From a bacterium UBA4637 (GTDB lineage Bacteria; Bacteroidota; Bacteroidia; Bacteroidales; Bacteroidaceae), in contig DHMR01000016.1 of assembly GCA_002405875.1 (NCBI GenBank), positions 15,554-31,587 of the forward strand: 16,034 nucleotides of DNA, read 5' to 3'. Of this stretch, positions 1-7,496 are shown piece by piece. How positions within the stretch are numbered: the stretch's first letter is position 1; each line of letters opens with the position of its first letter. Under the pieces are notes generated by a model. That model searched no databases. It was not told the origin of the DNA and saw only the letters and a list, made by a program, of their open reading frames with translations. The position numbers and the translations under genes are program-made.

Positions 1-3
1 CGC

Positions 4-69
4 ACTCAAGTAATTGCGAATGCAAACTCAAGTAATTGCGAAAGCTACTTCAAGTACAAGTGAACCAAG
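4..69. repeat. 22-bp tandem repeat at the left edge
   Basis: The 17-mer ACTCAAGTAATTGCGAA occurs exactly at 4-20 and 26-42, a period of 22. A decayed third unit starts near 48 (TTCAAGTA...GTGAA). Each intact unit contains TAA, and 22 is not a multiple of 3, so the array cannot be read through in any frame. This marks it as non-coding. The array may extend left of the window. Function unknown. Confidence 0.75.
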
Positions 70-213
70 TCGGTAACGATGTCAATGGAAAAAGTAACCA
101 AGAGAAGACCATAATGCAAAAAGGCATCTTTGAAAACAAGCAGAAGGATATTAAAATAAGAATCTCTTTTATTCCCTTTGGATGCTTTAGAGCTTTATGT
201 TAAAAAAGCTAAC

Positions 214-282
214 TCATAGTTTTATCCCTCACAACTCAATGATTTCTCCCTCACAAAACTATGAATTGCGAGGGAGAAATCA
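214..282. repeat. Inverted-repeat element with competing pairings
   Basis: A perfect 13-bp inverted repeat pairs 240-252 with 270-282 (core GATTTCTCCCTC / GAGGGAGAAATC) around a 17-nt loop. A second 9-bp repeat pairs CATAGTTTT at 214-222 with AAAACTATG at 255-263, which lies inside the first loop. The two helices interleave, so as RNA they could form an H-type pseudoknot or alternate. TCCCTCACAA is also repeated directly at 225-234 and 247-256. It sits about 160 bp upstream of the predicted transcription start, so on the + strand it is more likely a DNA element or a remnant than a leader riboswitch. Confidence 0.55.
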
Positions 283-388
283 GCCATTTCGGAAAGAAAT
301 GTCATTTTTTAGCCTGAAAAATAATATTGTAAATGATACACCAAAGAAAACGTTTACGTTATCTTTTTACATTTTAAGGTCTTTTTAT

Positions 389-419
389 TTTTTACTTTCA
401 AAGATTTTGCATACATTTG
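389..419 (+). promoter_or_regulatory. Predicted promoter of the SusC-SusD-lipoprotein operon
   Basis: TACATTTG at 412-419 matches the Bacteroidota -7 box TAnnTTTG. A T-rich stretch 19 nt upstream (389-392) stands in for the -33 TTTG but lacks the G. Transcription would start near 426, giving a leader of about 66 nt before the ATG at 492. No Shine-Dalgarno site is visible. Confidence 0.6.
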
Positions 420-491
420 CAATCAAGTAAACCTAACTAAGCAAAAAGATGCCTAAAAACACCGAATGCAAGTTATGGCAACTACTTAAAA

Positions 492-3400
492 ATGAAATTC
501 AAAAACAACTATAATATAAACATTAATCTAACCTATAAGTGTATGTCTGGTAATTTGAAAAATTTAAGATTTGCGCTTGTTGCAGCTTCCCTGGCTATGT
601 CAGCCAACGGATTTGCGCAAACAGTGGTGAAAGGTACTGTCACCGACAATACCGGCGAACCTATCATCGGTGCTTCTGTCATCGAGGATGGTACGGCAAG
701 TAATGGGGGGGTAACCGATTTAGACGGTAACTTCTCTATCACGCTGAAAGGCAACAGCAAGAAACTGAAGATTTCATACGTTGGTATGAAACCTCAAGTA
801 GTAAATGTATCTGGAAAGTCAGTCATCAACATCAAGCTCGAAGATGATGCGACTTCCCTGAACGATGTCGTGGTCATCGGCTATGGCTCTGTCAAGAAAA
901 AGGACTTGACGGGTTCTGTGGCTACGGTCAATAGCGAGACTTTGGCAGCAGTGCCAGTAGCTTCTGCATCAGAGGCTCTGACAGGTAAACTTGCCGGTGT
1001 ACAAGTAACCACATCTGAAGGTTCTCCTGATGCTGATGTGAAAATCCGCGTACGTGGTGGCGGTTCCATCACCCAGAGTAACGACCCACTCTTTATCGTT
1101 GATGGTTTCCCTGTGGAAAGTATCAGCGACATTCCTGCTACCGACATTGAGGACATCACCGTATTGAAGGATGCATCTTCAACTGCAATCTATGGTTCTC
1201 GTGGTGCAAACGGCGTTATTCTCGTTACAACTAAGAGCGGTAAGGCAGGTAAAGTAAATGTAAGCTATAACGCTTATTATAGCGTTAAGAAGATTGCAAA
1301 GAAGCTCGACACATTATCACCTTACGATTACGCAAAGTGGCAGTATGAGTTGGCACTTCTCAAGAATGAAAAAGACATTACGTCTTATACTGACTACTTT
1401 GGCAACTACCAAGACATGGATCTTTACAAGGATGTAGAGGGAAATGATTGGCAAGACATTGTATATGGACGTACAGGCCACACCTTCAATCAGAACTTAA
1501 ATATTACTGGAGGCTCTGAGACCGTAAAATATGCTTTCAGCTATGCGCACATGAACGATAAGGCCATTCAGATCGGTTCTAACTACAAGCGTGATAATTT
1601 CAGCTTGAAGTTGAATACAAAACCATCCAAGAGAACAACCTTAGATTTCCAAGTACGCTATTCTGACACAGATATCCGTGGTGGTGGAGCAAACGATGCA
1701 ACAGGTGCATATGACACAGATCGCCGTTTGAAATATGCCCTCATCTACACTCCTATCCCATTGAAAAATCTAGATTCAAGCGCAGGCTCATCAGACGACG
1801 ACTTGGGAAACTTGTACAACCCAGTAACAAGCCAGTATGACAATGACCGTAAGAAAGAGCGTAAACAGCTTAATTTCTCCGGCTCATTTGGATGGGAAAT
1901 CTTTGATAATTTAAAAGCTAAGACAGAATTTGGTTACGACGACTACAACGAATACGACCAGCGATTCTTTGGTCTTACGACCTATCAGGTTCGAGCAGCT
2001 TTTGCTGATTATCCAGGTAAGCCAGGTATCACATTAACCGACACCAAACGTCATCGTTTCCGTAACACCAATACTATTAGTTATGACTTTAAGAAGTTGA
2101 TTAAGAATGATAAACATGCCGTCAACCTCTTGGTCGGTCACGAATATGTCATCACGAAGAAACATGAAAATTCTGCAGACATTCGTAATTTCCCTACAGA
2201 TTTTGACGCAGCTACTGCATGGAAACTTTCAGCACAAGGTACACCAAATAAGGTAAATGACTATTATAGTGCTGATGACAAACTTTTGTCATTCTTCACT
2301 CGTGCCAACTATAATTTCGAGGACAAGTATCTCTTGAGCTTTACTTTCCGTGCCGACGCTTCCTCAAAGTTCTCCAAAGACAATCGCTGGGGTTACTTCC
2401 CATCAGCAGCCGCTGCATGGCGTATCTCTTCGGAACCTTTTATGGCAGGAAGTAAGAAATGGCTTGACGACTTAAAACTTCGTCTCTCTTTTGGTACAGC
2501 TGGTAACAATAATATTCCTGTAGGCCAACTCTCACAGATGTATGAGGCTATGACAGGTTCGGCTACTGGTTGGGTAAATGGCTTCACCACCATGTGGGCA
2601 CCTTCTAAAAATATGGCAAACCCTGACTTGAAGTGGGAAACAACCATAACTCGAAATGTAGGTCTCGACTTTACCCTCTTCGGTGGTAAATTGAACGGTA
2701 CATTGGATGCTTACCTCAATACAACCAAGGATCTTCTTATCAAGTTCCCTGTAGCTGGTACTGGTTACGACAACCAATATCGAAATATGGGTAAGACAGA
2801 GAACAAGGGTTTGGAAGCTAGCTTGACTTGGCATGCTGTCAATAAGAAAGACTGGGGAATTGACCTCACAGGAAACATCGGTATTAACAAAGGCAAAATC
2901 AAGAGCCTTGGCAACATGACAACGTTCGGTGCAGAAACTCGCTGGGCTTCTTCAGAAATCGGTGAGGAATACAAGCTCATCGTAGGAGGTCAAGTAGGTG
3001 AAATATATGGTTACCAAAGTGCAGGTCGTTATGAAGTGAGCGATTTCGAACGTTATGATAAAGCTTCTGGCAAATGGATTTTGAAAGAAGGTGTAGCTGA
3101 CGCATCAGATGTTATAGGTATAGTACGTCCAGGCTCTATGAAACTCGTTGACCAAGAAGTTGAAAACGAGGATGGCACAAAGAGCAGAAACGGTAAAATT
3201 GGTGAAGAAGACAAGGTGAAGATTGGTAACGTAAACCCAGACTTTACGGGTGGTTTCGCCATCAATGCACACGCATACGGATTCGATCTCGCAGCCAATT
3301 TCAACTTCAGCGTAGGTAATCAGGTTTATAACGCCAATAAGATTGAATGTACACAAACCGGTAAGTATCAGTATCGTAATATGATAGATGTGATGGCTGA

Positions 3401-3794
3401 CGGCAAGCGTTGGACCAATCTCAATGAGGATGGTACACTTTGCAACGACCCAGTGAAATTGGCAGAAATGAACCAAAACACTACTATGTGGTCTCCATAC
3501 ACCAGCAAGATGGTTCTCACCGACTGGGCTATCGAGAAGGCTTCTTTCCTCCGCTTGAACACATTGACCTTGGGTTACACCATTCCTCAATCAATCACCA
3601 AGCGAGTAGGTATCAACAGCCTCCGATTCTATGCTACAGCTTACAACGTGTTCACCATCACAGACTATACAGGATTCGACCCAGAATCTGACTGTATCAA
3701 GAAGAGTGGTCAGGAGAGTTTGACTCCATCCTGCGACTATTCTGGTTATCCAAGAAGCCGCTCATTCGTATTTGGTGTAAACTTGAACTTCTAA
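492..3794 (+). CDS. SusC-like TonB-dependent outer-membrane transporter
   Basis: This is a 1100-residue SusC/RagA-family transporter that, in this family, imports oligosaccharides across the outer membrane with energy from TonB-ExbBD. A signal peptide ends near FAQ (41-43). A carboxypeptidase-regulatory-like domain follows at about 45-120, then NDVVVIGYG (124-132) in the TonB-box region. The plug domain (about 135-250) carries DPLFIVDGFP (198-207) and the family motif around LKDASSTAIYGSRGANG (225-241). The rest is a 22-strand-type beta barrel ending in GVNLNF, with a terminal aromatic residue. Translation may start at 492, or at Met18 (543), which gives a more compact signal peptide; neither has a Shine-Dalgarno site. 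A run of seven G at 705-711 lies early in the gene. SusD follows after 21 bp. Substrate cannot be read from SusC itself; pectin is inferred from neighbours. Confidence 0.95.
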   Translation: MKFKNNYNININLTYKCMSGNLKNLRFALVAASLAMSANGFAQTVVKGTVTDNTGEPIIGASVIEDGTASNGGVTDLDGNFSITLKGNSKKLKISYVGMKPQVVNVSGKSVINIKLEDDATSLNDVVVIGYGSVKKKDLTGSVATVNSETLAAVPVASASEALTGKLAGVQVTTSEGSPDADVKIRVRGGGSITQSNDPLFIVDGFPVESISDIPATDIEDITVLKDASSTAIYGSRGANGVILVTTKSGKAGKVNVSYNAYYSVKKIAKKLDTLSPYDYAKWQYELALLKNEKDITSYTDYFGNYQDMDLYKDVEGNDWQDIVYGRTGHTFNQNLNITGGSETVKYAFSYAHMNDKAIQIGSNYKRDNFSLKLNTKPSKRTTLDFQVRYSDTDIRGGGANDATGAYDTDRRLKYALIYTPIPLKNLDSSAGSSDDDLGNLYNPVTSQYDNDRKKERKQLNFSGSFGWEIFDNLKAKTEFGYDDYNEYDQRFFGLTTYQVRAAFADYPGKPGITLTDTKRHRFRNTNTISYDFKKLIKNDKHAVNLLVGHEYVITKKHENSADIRNFPTDFDAATAWKLSAQGTPNKVNDYYSADDKLLSFFTRANYNFEDKYLLSFTFRADASSKFSKDNRWGYFPSAAAAWRISSEPFMAGSKKWLDDLKLRLSFGTAGNNNIPVGQLSQMYEAMTGSATGWVNGFTTMWAPSKNMANPDLKWETTITRNVGLDFTLFGGKLNGTLDAYLNTTKDLLIKFPVAGTGYDNQYRNMGKTENKGLEASLTWHAVNKKDWGIDLTGNIGINKGKIKSLGNMTTFGAETRWASSEIGEEYKLIVGGQVGEIYGYQSAGRYEVSDFERYDKASGKWILKEGVADASDVIGIVRPGSMKLVDQEVENEDGTKSRNGKIGEEDKVKIGNVNPDFTGGFAINAHAYGFDLAANFNFSVGNQVYNANKIECTQTGKYQYRNMIDVMADGKRWTNLNEDGTLCNDPVKLAEMNQNTTMWSPYTSKMVLTDWAIEKASFLRLNTLTLGYTIPQSITKRVGINSLRFYATAYNVFTITDYTGFDPESDCIKKSGQESLTPSCDYSGYPRSRSFVFGVNLNF

Positions 3795-3815
3795 CAATCT
3801 AAAAGGAAAATAGTA

Positions 3816-5657
3816 ATGAAAAGCTACATAAAATTATCACTAGTTTCTTTGTCGCTTGTAGGCATGATGACCTCTTGCGACATGGAATCTCCAACTATCT
3901 CTACCTTGGATGAGACCTCCGTGTTCTCGCAGTACTCTTTGGCAGAGTCGGAGATTATGTCTATCCACGTATCATTTGGTGAAACCAACTCTTATCGTGG
4001 TCGTTTCTTGCCATACTACGGCTTAGCTACAGACCTTGAAGTCGGTAGTGGTACATATCCAACATTTGCAAAGTCAACAGATGAGAAGCAAAGCCTATGG
4101 AATTACAACACACTACCTACCAACCCTCAAATGAACACTGAAAACAATGCATACGGTAAGTTCTATGAAGGTATTGAGCGTGCTAATCTCGCTATTACAA
4201 ACATCCGCAAATATGGAAATCCTGAAAACAACAAGGATATGGCTCAACTTCTAGGTGAGGCTCTCACCTTGAGAGCAGTTATCTATAATGATCTTATTAA
4301 AGGATGGGGTGACGTTCCTGCGCGTTTCCAACCAAACGACCCTACAAATGTTTATTTGCCACGATGCAACAGAGACTCTATTTACAAGGTATTGCTCTCT
4401 GATCTCAAAGAAGCTGAAGACTATTGCTACTGGCCAAACGAAAGTCCTATTACAAAAAGCACAGAACGTGTTAGCAAGAGTTTTGTAAAAGCTCTTCGTG
4501 CACGTATTGCTCTTTACGCAGGCGGTTATGGCCTACGTGGAGATGGTTTTCGCAAGAGTAAAGCCCCAGAGTTGGCAACAGACAAGATGTATCAGATTGC
4601 AAAAGAAGAATGTCTTGATGTAATCAATAGTGGCCGTAATAAACTTGGTAATTTCAAGGATAATTTTACTAAGCTATGTCAAGACAATGTAACTGCTGGC
4701 GATGAGTCAATTTGGGAAATTCCGTTCTCTGATGGGCGTGGGCGTGTTGTATATACTTTTGGTGTAAAACACAATAACAAAAATGACCAATATCAAAAGC
4801 AACAAGGAGCAGGAGGTGTCAATGGACCAATTCCATACTTATACTACGACTATGACAAAGATGATATTCGTCGTGATATAACATGCGTACCTTACGATTG
4901 GAGTTCAGAATTAGTAAATGGAAAAGCTTATCAACAACTAAGAGCATTAAATAAGTGGTGCTTTGGAAAAGTTCGTTACGAATGGATGAAACGCATAGTA
5001 GACAATCCAAATGATGACGGTGTAAACTGGCAATATATGCGCTTAGCCGATGTTTATATGATGGCAGCTGAAGCAATTAACGAATTGGACGGTCCAGCAG
5101 CAGCTTGGCCTTACATGAAACCAATTCTTGATAGAGCTCTTCCTGCACAAAAAGTAGCAGCACTTCAAGCAAAATACACTGCTAGCAAAGAGGCATTCTT
5201 CAATGGCATCGTAGAACAACGAGCATTCGAGTTTGCAGGAGAAATGCTTCGCAAGGCTGACCTCATACGTTGGGGCATCATAGACCAAAAGATGGCTGAA
5301 GCCAAGGATAAGTTAACTAGATTGTCTAATCGTACAGGTGAGTACAGCGACCTTCCAAGCAAACTTTACTATAAGCTTGGTGCTGATGGTGAAACCTTAT
5401 CTATCTATGGTTTGAACCATGGTGACACAGACGAACAAGGTGAAGCTTTAACTAAAGACGATGCCAACAAGTACTCTTCTAAGCAATGGTTTGTAGATAG
5501 CAAAACAGGTGAAAACATCATCAATGATGACTATATCAACGGTCTCTATGTTAACCAGCCTAGCTTGAACTGTCTCTGGCCAATCTGGCAAACTTTCATC
5601 AACAAGAGCAATGGTATGCTCAACAATGATGGTAACTATGGGCAGTTGAGTAAGTAA
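3816..5657 (+). CDS. SusD-like glycan-binding outer-membrane lipoprotein
   Basis: This 613-residue protein is the SusD/RagB partner of the upstream transporter. It is expected to sit on the cell surface, cap the SusC barrel and bind the glycan. A lipoprotein signal peptide ends at MMTS-Cys21. Acidic residues just after the Cys (Asp22, Glu24) resemble a Bacteroidota surface-export signal. Family hallmarks are a TPR-like segment WQYMRLADVYMMAAEAINE near 404-422 and the C-terminal signature RAFEFAGEMLRKADLIRWG near 468-486. The length is typical for larger SusD proteins. The start is well placed: ATG follows AAGGA by about 9 nt and lies 21 bp after the susC-like stop, which indicates co-transcription. 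The next lipoprotein gene begins 34 bp downstream. Binding specificity is not readable from the sequence. Confidence 0.95.
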   Translation: MKSYIKLSLVSLSLVGMMTSCDMESPTISTLDETSVFSQYSLAESEIMSIHVSFGETNSYRGRFLPYYGLATDLEVGSGTYPTFAKSTDEKQSLWNYNTLPTNPQMNTENNAYGKFYEGIERANLAITNIRKYGNPENNKDMAQLLGEALTLRAVIYNDLIKGWGDVPARFQPNDPTNVYLPRCNRDSIYKVLLSDLKEAEDYCYWPNESPITKSTERVSKSFVKALRARIALYAGGYGLRGDGFRKSKAPELATDKMYQIAKEECLDVINSGRNKLGNFKDNFTKLCQDNVTAGDESIWEIPFSDGRGRVVYTFGVKHNNKNDQYQKQQGAGGVNGPIPYLYYDYDKDDIRRDITCVPYDWSSELVNGKAYQQLRALNKWCFGKVRYEWMKRIVDNPNDDGVNWQYMRLADVYMMAAEAINELDGPAAAWPYMKPILDRALPAQKVAALQAKYTASKEAFFNGIVEQRAFEFAGEMLRKADLIRWGIIDQKMAEAKDKLTRLSNRTGEYSDLPSKLYYKLGADGETLSIYGLNHGDTDEQGEALTKDDANKYSSKQWFVDSKTGENIINDDYINGLYVNQPSLNCLWPIWQTFINKSNGMLNNDGNYGQLSK

Positions 5658-5691
5658 CAACATACGTAACTACACTTTAATATTGAAAATC

Positions 5692-7296
5692 ATGAACAAA
5701 ATAATAATAAATGCATGCATGCTTGGGTTAGGAGTACTAACCCTTGCATCTTGCTCGGATCCAATGGATGAGATTACAAGCCTAGTTGTGGGCAGAAATT
5801 TCTCTCCAACAAATTTCGAGGCAAAGAATGTTACTAAAGAAAGCGCACAATTAGAATGGACATTATCTTCTGGTGCAACAAGTTACAACCTCGAAATTTT
5901 CCAGGATGATAGTCTGACTTTTGCAGGTAGTCCTATACAAACCTTCAAAGGTATTTCAGAAAAAGACATACCTTATCTCATCGAAGGTTTAACCTACGAT
6001 ACAAAATACTCTGCACGAGTAATGGCTATAGACGATAATGACAATAGTCGCAACTCTGTTTGGAATGGTGTATTCTTCCGTACAAGTCCACAGCAGATTT
6101 TCAAGGCTGTAGATCCTTTGAAAGATATCCTCGATCGTTCTGTAAAGATGAACTGGCCTGCAGGAGAAGAAGTTACAAAGATCGTCGTAAAATACACCGA
6201 CGACAAGGGCAATGTATCTACTATTACGACACATGAGGTAACTGAAGAAGAAAAGGCAGCCGGCAAGGCAACTGTTGATGGCTTGTCACCATCAACTAAA
6301 TACACAGTATATCTCTACAATGGAGAAAAAGAACGTGGTAGCAAGATTATCACGACCATCACAGACCTTACTGGTAAAACTATAGTTGAGGAAGGTGCCG
6401 ACTTGAAGAAGCTTCTCACAGAAGCAACAGACGGCGAGACATTCGTTTTGATGCCAGGAACCTATCAAATTCCAACAGAAGAGGCAGATGGAAAGACTAG
6501 TGCTGTTGCCTTAAAAACAATTGTTTCTATTCAAGGTCTCTACCCTTCAGCAAAGCCTATCATTCAAGGACGCTTCGAAATCAATGGTGCTAAGAGCGTA
6601 GAAATTGACAACATTGTGCTGGATGGCTCATTGAACAATTCTACAGATCAAGCATTCAACTTTAAGGAAGCTGGTGATTTGGATAAAGTTGTTGTGAAGA
6701 ACTCAGAGATTAAGAAATTTGGCAAAGGTCTCTACTACATTAATGTAGCAGCCAAGGTTGGCGAGATTACATTAAACAACTGTGACATTCATGACATCGA
6801 ATGTGACGGTGGTGATTTCCTCGATTGTCGCAAGGGCTACATCAGAGCATTGAACCTCACCAATTGTACTTTGTATAACAGCTGCGCCGCTCGTGATTTC
6901 ATCCGCTATGACAATGCGAAGTTGGGCAAGGAAACTGTTATTACTGTAGACCATTGTACTATCAACGGTGTCTCTAACACCAAGGGCAAACGCTTGCTCT
7001 ATGTTCGCAATGGATGCAGCAAGATTGTATGGAGCAACAACATCGTAACTAACACTCTTGCAGTATGGAGCAACCAAGGTAGCACAACTGTTCCAGAATT
7101 CACAAACAACGTCTATAACGGTTGCGCAAACTTGAATACTATTGTATGGGCAGATGGCAAGGGCGATAATGCCTTCAACGACCCTAGCGCAAAGGTTGCA
7201 GACCCTAAGTACAAGGATGCAGCCAAGGGCGATTTCACAATCGGTGAAGAATCTGTGAAGAAGCTCAAGGTTGGTGCTAGCAAGTGGTACGAATAA
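5692..7296 (+). CDS. Surface lipoprotein, FN3-like domains plus beta-helix (DUF4957/DUF5123-type)
   Basis: Third gene of the SusC/D operon, where SusE-like surface glycan-binding proteins normally sit. I start it at the ATG at 5692; an in-frame TTG lies three codons earlier. The 534-residue product has a lipoprotein signal ending LTLAS-Cys21 followed by SDPMDE. Two FN3-like domains follow (about 38-131 and 137-222; note LSPSTKYTVYLYNGE). From about 238 to the end there are short beta-strand repeats rich in Asn and Asp, such as VEIDNIVLDGS and ITLNNCDIHDIE, typical of a right-handed beta-helix. The C-terminal motif DPKYKDAAKGDFTI is common in DUF5123 and pectate-lyase-like proteins. It may bind pectin, cleave it, or both; I could not identify lyase catalytic residues with confidence. 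Domain names are from memory. Confidence 0.85.
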   Translation: MNKIIINACMLGLGVLTLASCSDPMDEITSLVVGRNFSPTNFEAKNVTKESAQLEWTLSSGATSYNLEIFQDDSLTFAGSPIQTFKGISEKDIPYLIEGLTYDTKYSARVMAIDDNDNSRNSVWNGVFFRTSPQQIFKAVDPLKDILDRSVKMNWPAGEEVTKIVVKYTDDKGNVSTITTHEVTEEEKAAGKATVDGLSPSTKYTVYLYNGEKERGSKIITTITDLTGKTIVEEGADLKKLLTEATDGETFVLMPGTYQIPTEEADGKTSAVALKTIVSIQGLYPSAKPIIQGRFEINGAKSVEIDNIVLDGSLNNSTDQAFNFKEAGDLDKVVVKNSEIKKFGKGLYYINVAAKVGEITLNNCDIHDIECDGGDFLDCRKGYIRALNLTNCTLYNSCAARDFIRYDNAKLGKETVITVDHCTINGVSNTKGKRLLYVRNGCSKIVWSNNIVTNTLAVWSNQGSTTVPEFTNNVYNGCANLNTIVWADGKGDNAFNDPSAKVADPKYKDAAKGDFTIGEESVKKLKVGASKWYE

Positions 7297-7327
7297 TTTG
7301 ACCAGAACATACATCCCTTAATGATTA

Positions 7328-7373
7328 AAGGCTGTATCCGAAGGAAGCAATTCCGAAGGGTACGGCCTTTTTT
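7328..7373 (+). terminator. Strong terminator of the SusC operon
   Basis: AAGGCTGTATCC (7328-7339) pairs with GGGTACGGCCTT (7358-7369) over 12 bp including two G-T wobbles. An inner hairpin, GGAA-gcaa-TTCC, extends the structure, and a run of T follows to 7373. It lies 31 bp after the lipoprotein stop codon and separates the operon from the GH28 gene. Confidence 0.9.
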
Positions 7374-7450
7374 CGTATCATCAATTACAGCATCGTAAAC
7401 GTTATCGTTAGATTTATCAACAACTACAACTGTATTCACCAAAAAAGCTG

Positions 7451-7458
7451 TAACTTTG
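7451..7458 (+). promoter_or_regulatory. Predicted -7 box of the GH28 gene
   Basis: TAACTTTG matches TAnnTTTG. No clear -33 TTTG is present about 19-21 nt upstream, so the promoter may be weak or depend on an activator. The start of transcription would be near 7465, about 30 nt before the ATG. The preceding terminator supports an independent transcript. Confidence 0.6.
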
Positions 7459-7496
7459 CAACATAAATACAGAATATAAAAACAAACCTACAAAAC

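Larger units (their letters stand above)
122..454. repeat. Long-range 10-bp inverted repeat flanking the promoter
   Basis: AGGCATCTTT at 122-131 is the exact reverse complement of AAAGATGCCT at 445-454. The two arms bracket about 313 bp that include the predicted SusC promoter. In Bacteroidota such a layout can mark an invertible promoter, but known invertible elements usually have longer arms. A 10-bp match in an AT-rich leader could also be chance. Only the arms are certain. Confidence 0.3.
1..491. other. Non-coding leader upstream of the SusC-like gene
   Basis: I see no credible gene here. A 77-codon frame at 197-430 is AT-rich, has no recognisable domain and runs through an inverted repeat and the promoter, so I leave it out. 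The region holds tandem 22-bp repeats (4-69), a perfect inverted repeat with a second pairing option (214-282), a long-range 10-bp inverted repeat (122-131 with 445-454) and the probable promoter of the SusC operon (about 389-419). The gene to the left lies outside the window, so it is unclear whether this is a divergent promoter region or the 3' flank of that gene. Confidence 0.7.

Noticed and set aside
4..69. CRISPR array
   Set aside because: Period is 22 bp with no unique spacer between units; this is a simple tandem repeat.
197..430. 77-codon open frame in the leader
   Set aside because: AT-rich, crosses the inverted repeat and the predicted promoter, no ribosome site and no recognisable domain.
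6772..7314. 180-codon open frame on the - strand opposite the third lipoprotein gene
   Set aside because: Overlaps the end of a well-supported lipoprotein gene and lacks domain or signal features.
7297..7496. tRNA or small RNA gene in the gap before the GH28 gene
   Set aside because: The structured part is fully explained by the terminator, and no cloverleaf is visible in the remainder.
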